NCBI RefSeq assembly: GCF_001984155.1 | Contig: NZ_MTQO01000054.1 | Coordinates: forward strand, 496,001-560,000 | Origin: Actinosynnema sp. ALI-1.44 | GTDB lineage: Bacteria; Actinomycetota; Actinomycetes; Mycobacteriales; Pseudonocardiaceae | DNA: 64,000 nucleotides | Direction: 5' to 3' | Part shown: piece by piece, positions 37,292 to 45,781 of the stretch | Layout: the number at the start of each line of letters is the position of its first letter | Position numbering within the stretch: the stretch's first letter is position 1 | Program-made: the position numbers and the translations under genes | The notes under the pieces: model-generated | What the model was told of the DNA's origin: nothing | Database searches by the model: none | Seen by the model: only the letters and a program-made list of their open reading frames with translations

Positions 37292-38725
37292 ATGGCGAAC
37301 AGCACGGAAGGCAAGGCCCGCATAGCGGTGACCGGCCTGGCGACGATGGGCAGCAACCTGGCGCGTAACCTCGCCAGGCACGGCTACACGGTGGCGGTGC
37401 ACAACCGCTCGTATGCCCGTACCAAGGCGCTCATCGAGCAACACGGCGACGAGGGCGAGTTCGTCCCGGCCGAGACCGCGGCGGAGCTGGTCGCGTCGCT
37501 GCAGAAGCCCCGCCAGGTGATCATCATGGTCAAGGCGGGCGGCCCGACCGACGCCGTGATCGACGAACTCGCCGACCTGATGGAACCCGGCGACATGATC
37601 ATCGACGGCGGCAACGCGCACTTCGCCGACACCCGCAGGCGCGAGGCGGCGCTGAAGGAGCGCGGACTGCACTTCGTCGGCGCGGGCATCTCCGGCGGCG
37701 AGGAAGGCGCGCTGAACGGCCCGAGCATCATGCCGGGCGGTTCCCCCGAGTCCTACAAGCACCTCGGCCCGGTGCTGGAGTCCATCGCGGCCAACGTCGA
37801 CGGCCAGCCGTGCTGCGTGCACGTCGGGCCGGACGGCGCCGGGCACTTCGTGAAGATGGTGCACAACGGCATCGAGTACGCCGACATGCAGCTGATCGCG
37901 GAGTCCTACGACCTGCTGCGGCGCGCGGGCGGGTTGAACCCCGCGCAGATCGCGGACGTGTTCCGGACGTGGAACACCGGCGACCTGGAGTCGTACCTGG
38001 TCGAGATCACCGCGGAGGTGCTCGGGCACGTCGACGCCGAGACGGGCAAGCCGTTCGTCGACGTCATCACCGACCAGGCCGAGCAGAAGGGCACCGGTCG
38101 CTGGACCGTGCAGGAAGCGCTCGAACTGGGCATTCCGGTCACGGGCATCGCGGAGGCGGTGTTCGCCCGGTCGCTGTCGGCCCGCGTCGACCAGCGGTCG
38201 GCGTTGACGTCCACTTCGGACGCTTCGGTTCCGGTGCCGGAGAACCTGGTCGACGACGTCCGCGCGGCGCTGTACGCGTCCAAGGTGGTCGCGTACGCCC
38301 AGGGCTTCGACCAGATGCGCGCGGCCAGCGAGCAGTACGGCTGGGACATCGACCTCGGTGCGATGGCGACCATCTGGCGCGGCGGCTGCATCATCCGCGC
38401 GGTGTTCCTCAACCGCATCCGTGAGGCGTACGAGAAGACGCCGGACCTGCCGTCGCTGCTCGTGGACGACTACTTCCGGGCCGCGGTGGAGAACGCCGCC
38501 GACGCCTGGCGTCGCGTGGTCACCACCGCGGTGGCCGCCGGTGTGCCGGTGCCCGGGTTCTCCAGCGCTCTGGCGTACTACGACGCGCTGCGTTCCGAGC
38601 GCCTGCCCGCCGCGCTCATCCAGGGCCTGCGCGACTTCTTCGGCGCGCACACCTACCGCCGGGTAGACAAGGACGGCTCGTTCCACACCCTGTGGGGCGC
38701 CGACCGCTCCGAAACCAACGCCTGA
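37292..38725 (+). CDS. gnd: 6-phosphogluconate dehydrogenase, decarboxylating
   Basis: 477 residues: NADP-binding VTGLATMGSNLARNLARHGY with NRS after beta-2, DMIIDGGNAHFADT, GAGISGGEEGALNGPSIMPGG, and the catalytic lysine and histidine in GHFVKMVHNGIEYADMQ, then GTGRWTVQEALELGIPV and the C-terminal helix IQGLRDFFGAHTYRRVD. It oxidises 6-phosphogluconate to ribulose 5-phosphate, CO2 and NADPH in the pentose phosphate pathway. The length is that of the long dimeric form. A strong bidirectional hairpin follows the stop. Confidence 0.97.
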   Translation: MANSTEGKARIAVTGLATMGSNLARNLARHGYTVAVHNRSYARTKALIEQHGDEGEFVPAETAAELVASLQKPRQVIIMVKAGGPTDAVIDELADLMEPGDMIIDGGNAHFADTRRREAALKERGLHFVGAGISGGEEGALNGPSIMPGGSPESYKHLGPVLESIAANVDGQPCCVHVGPDGAGHFVKMVHNGIEYADMQLIAESYDLLRRAGGLNPAQIADVFRTWNTGDLESYLVEITAEVLGHVDAETGKPFVDVITDQAEQKGTGRWTVQEALELGIPVTGIAEAVFARSLSARVDQRSALTSTSDASVPVPENLVDDVRAALYASKVVAYAQGFDQMRAASEQYGWDIDLGAMATIWRGGCIIRAVFLNRIREAYEKTPDLPSLLVDDYFRAAVENAADAWRRVVTTAVAAGVPVPGFSSALAYYDALRSERLPAALIQGLRDFFGAHTYRRVDKDGSFHTLWGADRSETNA

Positions 38726-38729
38726 TTTT

Positions 38730-38784
38730 TGCAACCAATGTGGCCTTTGTTGCGTTTTTCGCAACAAAGGCCACATTGGTTGCA
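38730..38784. terminator. Bidirectional terminator, perfect 25-base stem
   Basis: Arms 38730-38754 and 38760-38784 are perfectly complementary with a five-T loop. It fills the 64-base gap between the convergent gnd and SulP genes. The T-run in the loop and T/A flanks let it act on both strands. Confidence 0.85.
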
Positions 38785-38789
38785 CGGGG

Positions 38790-40928
38790 TCAGGTGAGGG
38801 GTTCGAGTTGGACGAGGCGGAAGTCGTCCGGGTCGACCAGGTACAGGCGGGCTTCGGTCAGGTCGAAGTACATCCCGACCAGTCGCAGCCGTCCCTGTTC
38901 CTCCGCCTTGCGGACACTGGGGTAGGTCCGCAGGTTGTCCAACTGCTGCGCCACGTTGGCCGCCGCCAGGTGCTCGACGTCGTCGGTCCCGTCCACCCTG
39001 GCCAGGCTGGTCCGCGCGTTGCGCAGCCACGAGTGCAGCCGTGTCCCCGGCTGCGCGGTGTTGCCCATCAACGCCTTCATCGCACCGCAGTGCGAGTGTC
39101 CACAGACGACGATCGTCGGCACGTCGAGCACGTCCACCGCGAACTCGATCGCCGCACCGACCGAGCTGTCCTCTTCGGACGACTCCGAGTCGATGAAGAC
39201 CGGGACGATGTTGCCGATGTTGCGGACACAGAACTGCTCTCCCGGCCCGCTCGACGTGATCAGGTTCGGCAGCACGCGTGAGTCCGCGCACGTGATGAAC
39301 AGCTGCTCGGGACGTTGTCCCTGACGGGCCAGCTCGGCGAGGAACGGCCGGACCAGGTGCGCCGACACGCGTTCGAACTCCAGCGCGCCGTCCAGCACCG
39401 GTTCCCGCGGCTCGGGCATCCGGAAAGTCCTGCGCTCCCAGTCGGTCCAGCGACCGACCCACGGGATCGTCTTGCGCCGGCCCGGCGCGCCGTCGCGCGC
39501 CCTGCCGTACCACGTGTCCTTGTCCAGCACCTCGACCTGGCCGCCGCGGTCCTCGTAGCCCGACTTCCAGTCGTCGATCGCCTCGAACGCGGCGTGGTCC
39601 ATGAAGTCGATCGCGAGCTGCAGCACGACCTTCCGGCCGCTGGGGATCCGGCGCAGCTCGCGAACGAGTTTGCCGACGCCGAGGAACACCAGCGATCCGC
39701 CGACGTCGACTCGCCATTCGTCCTGCTCCTGCCGGACACGCACCGAGGTGTGCGCGAGCCGGTACAGCGACCGGACGACGGCGACCGCGACGCCGATGGC
39801 GACGCCTTCGAGCAACCCCAACGTGATCACGCCGAGCACGGTGACGGCGTAGACGGCTAGTTCCCCGTGCAGCCGGAGATCCTTCAGATGCCCGGCGTTG
39901 ACGAGGCGGACACCGACCACGATGAGCACACCGGCGAGCGCGGCCATCGGGATGCTTTCGAGCGCGTTCGCCAGGAACAGGACGAACAGCAGCATCCACA
40001 CGCCGTGCAGGATCGCGGACGACCGGGTCCGCGCTCCCGCGGCGACGTTGGTGGAACTGCGTACGATCACGCCTGCCACCGGCAGTCCGCCGAGCCCGCC
40101 GGAAACAGTGTTCGCCACGCCCTGCCCGATGAGCTCGCGGTCGAGGTCCGCACGAGGACCGTTGTGCATCTTGTCGACGGCAACAGCGGACAGCAACGAA
40201 CCCACGCTCGCCACAAGCGCCACACTCAGCACGGCGAAGCCGATCTCGACGACGCCACCCGCGGGAACCTGGGGAATCGCGAGGCCGGTCAGCGGGTCGT
40301 CCGGGAGCTGGACGGTGTCGACCTCCAGCCCGGACAGCAGTTCGACACCGGTGGCGACGACCACGGCGACGAGCGGCGCGGGGAGCACGGTGCCGCGCGG
40401 GATCCGCGGCCACAGCACCATCAGGCCGATGGTGACCACGCCGATGAGGACGGCGCTCCAGACGGGCGGCCGGCCGAACAGCCCGGCGACACTGGCGAGT
40501 ACGTCGCTGTCGGCCTGGCCGCCGAGCAGGACCTGGAGCTGCCCGGTGACGATCGTGATCCCGATCCCGGCGAGCATGCCGTGCACGACAGCGGGCGACA
40601 GGGACAGCGTCAGCCTGCCGACCTTCGTGATCCCGAGCAGGACCTGGACGACACCGGCGGCCACGGTGATCCCGGCGGTCGCGGGCCAGCCGTACTGCTC
40701 GACCATCCCGGCGACGATGACGGTCATGCCCGCGGCGGGCCCGCTCACCTGGAACGCCGAGCCGCCAAGCGAACCGGCGACGATCCCGCCGACGACGGCG
40801 GCGACGAGCCCGGCGATGAGCGGGGCACCGGACGCGGCGGCGATGCCCAGCGAGAGGGGGACGCTGATGAGGAACACGACGAAGGAAGCGGGCAGGTCGT
40901 ACCTGAGCAGGGTTGCGACGCGTGACAT
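38790..40928 (-). CDS. SulP-family anion transporter fused to beta-carbonic anhydrase
   Basis: 712 residues in three parts. The membrane domain (about 1-390) has SulP motifs GLVAAVVGGIVAGSLGGSAFQVSGPAAGMTVIV and GGLGGLPVAGVIVRSSTNVAAGARTRSSAI. A STAS domain covers about 420-500. The beta-carbonic anhydrase (about 540-712) has zinc ligands in ITCADSRVLP and CGHSHCGAM. The fusion resembles mycobacterial Rv3273 and points to bicarbonate rather than sulfate transport, coupling it to CO2 hydration. ATG 40928 has an AAGGAAAG ribosome site. Two short overlapping reading frames precede it. Confidence 0.93.
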   Translation of the reverse strand: MSRVATLLRYDLPASFVVFLISVPLSLGIAAASGAPLIAGLVAAVVGGIVAGSLGGSAFQVSGPAAGMTVIVAGMVEQYGWPATAGITVAAGVVQVLLGITKVGRLTLSLSPAVVHGMLAGIGITIVTGQLQVLLGGQADSDVLASVAGLFGRPPVWSAVLIGVVTIGLMVLWPRIPRGTVLPAPLVAVVVATGVELLSGLEVDTVQLPDDPLTGLAIPQVPAGGVVEIGFAVLSVALVASVGSLLSAVAVDKMHNGPRADLDRELIGQGVANTVSGGLGGLPVAGVIVRSSTNVAAGARTRSSAILHGVWMLLFVLFLANALESIPMAALAGVLIVVGVRLVNAGHLKDLRLHGELAVYAVTVLGVITLGLLEGVAIGVAVAVVRSLYRLAHTSVRVRQEQDEWRVDVGGSLVFLGVGKLVRELRRIPSGRKVVLQLAIDFMDHAAFEAIDDWKSGYEDRGGQVEVLDKDTWYGRARDGAPGRRKTIPWVGRWTDWERRTFRMPEPREPVLDGALEFERVSAHLVRPFLAELARQGQRPEQLFITCADSRVLPNLITSSGPGEQFCVRNIGNIVPVFIDSESSEEDSSVGAAIEFAVDVLDVPTIVVCGHSHCGAMKALMGNTAQPGTRLHSWLRNARTSLARVDGTDDVEHLAAANVAQQLDNLRTYPSVRKAEEQGRLRLVGMYFDLTEARLYLVDPDDFRLVQLEPLT

Positions 40929-41613
40929 CTTCTTTCCTTGCGGAGGCGGGAGTACCCCGGGTATTCCCAAACCAGGGGTCACGAATGGTGGACGGTCAGC
41001 GCCAGAGCAGTAACCGCGGTTGGTCGACGAGGGCGCGACGCGCGCGCCCGAAACCACCGCGGGGGCGGAAGGGGCCCCGTGGGGCCCGGTGCTGAGTGCT
41101 GGAACCGGCCATCATGCGAACCTCCGTGTCGGCACGACCTGTGTCGGCACTGAGGCGGGTACGGCCACCTGTGTCCTTTGTGTACCGTCCCGCTCGACAT
41201 CCATGATGACGTCAGATCGCTTGCCGCGCAAAAAGTTCATCCGGTCGAGTTGATCACACCCGGGCTGGTGACAGCAGGTGAGAAGAAGGGCCTCGAGTTC
41301 CCGTCCGCAAGATCGCGGACCACCCGTCCGGGCAGCCGTGCGTGGCGCGGGCGATGCCTGGCGCGACGCCTATTGCGGTCGCGGCATGTGTCGGGGCCGC
41401 TGATGGCTGCCTCGGGGCGCCAGATGCATTCGAAAGTGTCCCCGTGCGGGGGAACCAGCGGGACCGGGTTTCAGTCGGGGGGCGCGAAATCCCGGCCCCG
41501 CTGGGGAGGGCAACCGGAAGGCACGTGAGGTCGGCCGGGGGAAGGGGGTTGGCCGGGGGAGGGACCGTGCGTTCCGGTCGAACCGGCCTGCCGGCCGGTC
41601 CGTTCTGGGTGGC
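40929..41613. other. 685-base region before the SulP gene with few recognisable features
   Basis: Most of this stretch shows no convincing long gene on either strand. Near the SulP side there are two very short overlapping minus-strand reading frames (described separately and in findings). GC-rich runs around 41060-41090 could fold. Beyond 41230 nothing is seen except chance frames with low-complexity translations. Confidence 0.5.
40996..41115 (-). CDS. Possible Arg-rich leader peptide before the SulP-carbonic anhydrase gene
   Basis: A 39-residue frame starting ATGATG at 41115, with GGAGG at a good distance upstream, ending with TGA at 40996-40998, 67 bases before the transporter start. The translation MMAGSSTQHRAPRG... 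is rich in Arg and Pro and ends PRLLLWR. It resembles no family I recognise. The strong ribosome site and position suggest a regulatory leader rather than a working protein. A second short frame (from about 41204) ends inside its start codon. Confidence 0.35.
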   Translation of the reverse strand: MMAGSSTQHRAPRGPFRPRGGFGRARRALVDQPRLLLWR

Positions 41614-41940
41614 TCAGCGCGCGCCGAGCCGTGGGGTGTCGCTGTAGGGCTGGTCGTCCTCGGTGACCAGCAGGCACAGGTGGGCTGCCAGGTACGCGCG
41701 GCACGGCGCGGGCGCGCGGCCGAAGAGGCGTTTGCGGCAACTCGGGCAGCGTCCCTGCTCGTCCGGACGGTGTTCGTCGAGCACCGCCTGCAGCGCGGCG
41801 ACCACGCGTGGCAACTCGCTGTTGGCGATTCGCGTCGCCGTCGCCGGGTCCGCCGACTCCCCTCGTCGGGTGAGATCGGCCAGGTAGCCGTTAAGCGATG
41901 ACTCCAGGTGGCCGAAAATCGAATTGTTCACCACGACCAC
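41614..41940 (-). CDS. Small zinc-ribbon-like actinobacterial protein
   Basis: 108 residues: a helical N-terminus (IFGHLESSLNGYLADLTRRGESADPATATRIANSELPRVVAALQAVLDEHRPD), then CPSCRKRLFGRAPAPCRAYLAAHLCLL with CxxC and two later Cys. Such proteins are common next to HTH-DUF5753 regulators in actinomycetes, and none is characterised to my knowledge. GTG starts at 41940, 41934 and 41931 are equally possible. It is divergent from the regulator at 42072, and the shared 130-base gap contains CTGCAA repeats. Confidence 0.7.
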   Translation of the reverse strand: MVVVNNSIFGHLESSLNGYLADLTRRGESADPATATRIANSELPRVVAALQAVLDEHRPDEQGRCPSCRKRLFGRAPAPCRAYLAAHLCLLVTEDDQPYSDTPRLGAR

Positions 41941-42013
41941 TCGTCACCACGTCCCTCTGCGTCCCGTGCGGAGCCTCAACTGCTACTGGCAGGCGGTACG
42001 AAGTAGCTTGCGG

Positions 42014-42040
42014 CTGCAAACCGCATTCTGCAAGTTGCAG
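42014..42040. promoter_or_regulatory. CTGCAA repeat and palindrome, likely autoregulatory operator
   Basis: CTGCAAGTTGCAG (42028-42040) is a perfect 6-1-6 palindrome, and a further CTGCAA half-site lies at 42014-42019. The site sits between the divergent zinc-ribbon and HTH-DUF5753 genes, 31 bases before the latter's ATG. Binding by the HTH protein itself is inferred. Confidence 0.45.
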
Positions 42041-42071
42041 TACACGAACGGGTGACTTTCGGGAGCTGCAG

Positions 42072-42944
42072 ATGGCACGAGGGCAAAGCCCGACCGTCCG
42101 ACGGCGCAGGCTGGCCAGTGAACTGCGCAGACTGCGGGAAGCGGCGCGGCTGACGATCGAGGAGGTCGGTGAACGGCTGGAGTGCTCGGCGTCCAAGATC
42201 AGTCGCATCGAGACGGGGCACGTCGGCGTGACCCCGCGTGACGCGCGCGATCTGCTTGAGCTGTACGGCGTCTCACCGGACAGGTTGGAAGCGCTTGTCC
42301 AACTGTCTCGTGAGGCCCGTAAGAAAGGCTGGTGGCACGCCTATAACGAGGTTTTCACCGGCGCCTTCGTCGGTCTGGAATCGGATGCGTCCTCACTGCG
42401 TGCCTTCCAGGCCTTGTTGGTACCCGGTTTGTTGCAGACCGAGGACTACACCCGCGCGGTGATGCGTTCGATCAGGCCCGACTGGACAGAGGCCGAAGTG
42501 GAGCGCCGGGTGATCGCCAGGATGGAACGCCAGCGTTTGCTGACCGATTCGGATCCGCCGAACTACTGGGCCGTCGTCGACGAGGCCGTGCTGCTCAGGA
42601 CGGTCGGCGGACCTGGTGTCATGCACAAACAATTACTCCGTCTGCGTGAGATATCCACATTGCCCAACGTGACGCTCCAGGTTGTGCCGTTCGACGCGGG
42701 CGCGCACTCCTCTATGGATGGTCCGTTCCTCATCCTTGGTTTTCCGGAACAGATGGATCCCGACGTCGTCTATGTGGACACCACAACCGGTGGTGTCTAT
42801 CTGGAGGAGCACTCCGACGTCCAAAGGTATACGTTGATGTTCGACCATTTGCGAGCGTCCGCCGCGAGCCCGGACGACAGCGTGCACTTGGTCTCTCGGG
42901 CAGCCGAAAGGTTGTCTCGTCAACGAGAGGGAGGAAATCCATGA
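42072..42944 (+). CDS. HTH (XRE) regulator with DUF5753 domain
   Basis: 290 residues. The HTH near the N-terminus reads LASELRRLREAARLTIEEVGERLECSASKISRIETGHVGVTPRD. The rest is the DUF5753 domain (FQALLVPGLLQTEDYTRAVM, ERRVIARMERQRLL, WAVVDEAVLLRTVGG, LPNVTLQVVPFDAGAH, DVVYVDTTTGG). These Scr1-like proteins pair with DUF397 proteins across actinomycetes and affect development or antibiotic production in Streptomyces. Ribosome site GGGAG precedes the ATG. It overlaps the DUF397 gene (ATGA). Confidence 0.92.
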   Translation: MARGQSPTVRRRRLASELRRLREAARLTIEEVGERLECSASKISRIETGHVGVTPRDARDLLELYGVSPDRLEALVQLSREARKKGWWHAYNEVFTGAFVGLESDASSLRAFQALLVPGLLQTEDYTRAVMRSIRPDWTEAEVERRVIARMERQRLLTDSDPPNYWAVVDEAVLLRTVGGPGVMHKQLLRLREISTLPNVTLQVVPFDAGAHSSMDGPFLILGFPEQMDPDVVYVDTTTGGVYLEEHSDVQRYTLMFDHLRASAASPDDSVHLVSRAAERLSRQREGGNP

Positions 42945-43129
42945 CTGTTTCCGATCCGGCCGGCGCGCAGTGGCGCAAGAGCAGCCGCAGCGGCGCCGGG
43001 AACGACTGTGTGGAGATCGCGTTGGCGCACTCGGGGACAAGAGTGCGTGATTCGAAGAAACCGGACGCGGGGATGCTTCGTTTCGGCGCGGCCGGATGGG
43101 GTGCGTTCATCGCGGCGACGAAGCGCTGA
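42941..43129 (+). CDS. DUF397 domain protein
   Basis: 62 residues: WRKSSRSGAGNDCVEIALAHSGTRVRDSKKPDAGMLRFGAAGWGAFI is a full DUF397 domain. It is the partner of the upstream HTH-DUF5753 regulator, translationally coupled by a four-base overlap, with GAGGGAGG as ribosome site. The pair behaves like a toxin-antitoxin or regulator-antagonist module in Streptomyces. Direct partnership is inferred here from gene order. Confidence 0.9.
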   Translation: MTVSDPAGAQWRKSSRSGAGNDCVEIALAHSGTRVRDSKKPDAGMLRFGAAGWGAFIAATKR

Positions 43130-43155
43130 GCCCGGCACGCGCTGCATAGCGGAAC

Positions 43156-43190
43156 AGTGGTCCAGACCTATTGCTCGGCGGGTCTGGACC
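43156..43190. promoter_or_regulatory. dre (DasR)-like element and hairpin before the chitinase gene
   Basis: AGTGGTCCAGACCTAT (43156-43171) matches 13 of 16 bases of the DasR-responsive element AGTGGTCTAGACCACT. A second related block GGTCTGGACC is at 43181-43190. The two blocks also pair as a perfect 10-base stem (43159-43168 with 43181-43190). The segment may therefore be the terminator of the DUF397 gene, the dre controlling the chitinase 70-105 bases downstream, or both. Confidence 0.5.
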
Positions 43191-43260
43191 TCTTAACGTC
43201 GAAGACATTTCCGACAGGTCGTGGCCGCGCGCCACCCCCTGCCCCTGGCGGAGGTCGAAG

Positions 43261-45576
43261 ATGACGTCGAGATCGACACCGAAGTTGACATTGTTTCGCT
43301 TGTCCTTGATCGGCTTGATAATCGCCCTGGCCGGGCTGTTCGCTCTCGCGGTGGACAAACGGCAGGCGGCAGCCGCGGACGACTGCAGACCCGACGGGCT
43401 GGCGAGCACAGCCGGCGTGGCGGTCCCGTACTGCACGGTCTACGACGCGGCGGGCCGCGAGAAACTGGCAAACGGCAACAGCCGCAGGGTGATCGGCTAC
43501 TTCACCAGTTGGCGCACCGGCAAGGACGGCTCGCCGCGCTACCTGGCCAGCGACATCCCGTGGTCGAAGATCACCCACATCAACTACGCGTTCGCCCACG
43601 TCGGCGCCGACAACAAGGTTTCGGTCGGCCCGGATGGCGCCAACAACCCGGCGACCGGCATGGAGTGGCCGGGTGTGCCGGGCGCCGAGATGGACCCGTC
43701 GCTGCCCTACAAGGGGCACTTCAACCTGCTGACGAAGTACAAGAAGCAGAACCCGGACGTCAGAACGCTGATCTCGATCGGCGGCTGGGCGGAGACCGGC
43801 GGCTTCCTCAACCCGGACGGCACCCGCACCGCCTCCGGCGGCTTCTACAAGATGGCGCAGAACCAGGCCACGATCAACACGTTCGCCGACTCGGTGGTGG
43901 CGTTCGTGCGCCAGTACGGCTTCAGCGGCGCCGACATCGACTACGAGTACGCCACGTCGGCCAACTACGCCGGAAACCCGGACGACTACTGGATCTCGCA
44001 GACCACCCGCGGCCAGCAGATGACCGGCTACGTCAACCTGATGCGCACCCTGCGGTCCAAACTGGACGCCGCGAGCGCCGCGGACGGCAAGCACTACCTG
44101 CTGACCGCCGCGGTGTCGTCGTCCGGCTGGTTGCTGCGCGGTTCCGAGACCTCGCAGGTGACCCAGTACCTCGACTTCGCCAACCTGATGTCCTACGACC
44201 TGCACGGCTCGTGGAACCACTTCGTCGGGCCGAACGCCCCGCTGTACGACGACGGCAACGACGCCGAGCTCAAGTACTGGCAGGTCTACACGACCGCACA
44301 GTACGAAGGCCAGGGCTACCTCAACACCGACTGGGCGTACCACTACTTCCGCGGCGCGATGCCCGCCGGCCGGATCAACGTCGGCGTGCCGTTCTACACA
44401 CGCGGCTGGCAGGGCGTGAACGGCGGCACCAACGGGCTTTGGGGCACAGCCGCGCTACCCGACCAGAAACAGTGTCCGCCCGGCACGGGATCCAGCGTCG
44501 GCTCGAAGGTCCCTTGTGGAAACGGTGCGGTCGGCATCGACAACTTGTGGCACGACTCGACCGCGGGTGGTGCCGAGGTCCCGTCCGGCGTGAACCCCAT
44601 GTGGCACGCGAAGAACCTCGAACGCGGCATCCAGGGCGACTACCTGGCTGCCTACGGCCTCGACCCGGTCAACGACCCGACCGACCGGCTCACCGGCACC
44701 TACGCGCGCAACTACGACAACACGTTGACCGCCCCGTGGCTGTGGAACGCGCAGAAGAAGGTCTTCCTGTCCACCGAGGACGAGACGTCCATCGCGGCGA
44801 AGGCGAAGTACGTGGCGGACAAGGGCATCGGCGGCGTGATGATCTGGGAGCTGTCCGGTGACTACGCCTTCGACTCGGCCAAGAACCAGTACTTCATGGG
44901 CACGACGCTGATCGACTCGCTCAACGCGGGTCTGCGCGGCGCGGCCCCGTACGGCGCGTCGAAGTCCAACACCGCCACCCCGGCGAACGTGCTGGACGTC
45001 GGCGTCACGTTCAGCGGCTTCGCGCTCGGCGACTCCAACTACCCGATCAACCCGAAGATGAAGATCACCAACCGGTCGACCACCACGATCCCCGGTTCGG
45101 CCGTGCTCGAGTTCGACTACGGCACGAGCGCACCCGGAAGCATGTCCGACCAGTCCGGCTTCGGCCTGCGGGTGACCCAGAAGGGGCACAGCGGACCGAA
45201 CGTCGGCGGCATGAAGGGCGACTTCCAGCACGTGTCGGTGACCATCCCGAGCTGGCAGAGCATCCCGGCGGGTGGTTCGGTCGACGTCGCGATCGTCTAC
45301 CAGATGCCGATCGCGACACCCAGCAACTTCAAGCTGACCTTCGGCGGCAAGAGCTACGCGCTGACCACGGACTACCCGCGCGGTGGCGGCGGGAGCGGCC
45401 CGCCTCCGACCGACCCGCCGCCTGGCCCCTGCACCGCGCCCGCGTGGGCGGCCGGAACCGTCTACGCCGGCAGCCAGCAGGTGTCCCACAACGGCCACAA
45501 CTGGCGCAACAAGTGGTGGACGCAGGGTCAGGAGCCCGGCACGAACGACGTGTGGACCGATCTTGGCGCGTGCTAG
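43261..45576 (+). CDS. Secreted GH18 chitinase with C-terminal chitin-binding module
   Basis: 771 residues. A signal peptide covers about 1-39 (hydrophobic 12-31, AxA site). The GH18 barrel has RRVIGYFTSWRTG, THINYAFAHV, LISIGGWAETGGF and the catalytic FSGADIDYE with Glu229, ending near IGGVMIWELSGDYAFD. A beta-rich middle domain (about 580-710) follows, then a Pro/Gly linker and a C-terminal CBM5/12-like module (APAWAAGTVYAGSQQVSHNGHNWRNKWWTQGQEPG). It cleaves chitin outside the cell. GGAGG is spaced six bases before ATG 43261. The dre-like element upstream fits control by N-acetylglucosamine through a DasR homolog. Confidence 0.94.
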   Translation: MTSRSTPKLTLFRLSLIGLIIALAGLFALAVDKRQAAAADDCRPDGLASTAGVAVPYCTVYDAAGREKLANGNSRRVIGYFTSWRTGKDGSPRYLASDIPWSKITHINYAFAHVGADNKVSVGPDGANNPATGMEWPGVPGAEMDPSLPYKGHFNLLTKYKKQNPDVRTLISIGGWAETGGFLNPDGTRTASGGFYKMAQNQATINTFADSVVAFVRQYGFSGADIDYEYATSANYAGNPDDYWISQTTRGQQMTGYVNLMRTLRSKLDAASAADGKHYLLTAAVSSSGWLLRGSETSQVTQYLDFANLMSYDLHGSWNHFVGPNAPLYDDGNDAELKYWQVYTTAQYEGQGYLNTDWAYHYFRGAMPAGRINVGVPFYTRGWQGVNGGTNGLWGTAALPDQKQCPPGTGSSVGSKVPCGNGAVGIDNLWHDSTAGGAEVPSGVNPMWHAKNLERGIQGDYLAAYGLDPVNDPTDRLTGTYARNYDNTLTAPWLWNAQKKVFLSTEDETSIAAKAKYVADKGIGGVMIWELSGDYAFDSAKNQYFMGTTLIDSLNAGLRGAAPYGASKSNTATPANVLDVGVTFSGFALGDSNYPINPKMKITNRSTTTIPGSAVLEFDYGTSAPGSMSDQSGFGLRVTQKGHSGPNVGGMKGDFQHVSVTIPSWQSIPAGGSVDVAIVYQMPIATPSNFKLTFGGKSYALTTDYPRGGGGSGPPPTDPPPGPCTAPAWAAGTVYAGSQQVSHNGHNWRNKWWTQGQEPGTNDVWTDLGAC

Positions 45577-45583
45577 CGACCCA

Positions 45584-45605
45584 GTGAGTGGTGCGGCCCA
45601 CTCAC
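45584..45605 (+). terminator. Hairpin after the chitinase gene
   Basis: GTGAGTGG (45584-45591) and CCACTCAC (45598-45605) form a perfect eight-base stem with a six-base loop, eight bases after the chitinase stop. Confidence 0.55.
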
Positions 45606-45654
45606 CGGGCTGAGCTGGGAAGATGCTGCGCCTTACGCGCCCTTACCCAGCAGT

Positions 45655-45688
45655 TGTGACCCCTTACCCCAGCCGGTAAGGGGTCACA
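45655..45688. promoter_or_regulatory. 14-base perfect inverted repeat with CCTTAC motifs
   Basis: Arms 45655-45668 and 45675-45688 are perfectly complementary with a six-base loop, and contain CCCTTACC / GGTAAGGG. Extra CCTTAC motifs lie at about 45631 and 45641. It is some 95 bases before the next start codon, so it could be a second terminator or an operator for the small gene and LuxR regulator downstream. Confidence 0.4.
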
Positions 45689-45781
45689 CCCATAACAGTG
45701 GTGGTTCTCCTGATGTCCGCTCCGGGCCCTTACGACGAATCTCACCATCACCGAGATCGCGACAGGACAGAGGTGAGTGAG

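Noticed and set aside
41178-41647. Plus-strand frames of about 100 residues upstream of the zinc-ribbon gene
   Set aside because: Composition is Gly/Arg/Pro-rich by GC bias, without a ribosome site or protein-like pattern, and they overlap the 3' end of a better minus-strand gene.
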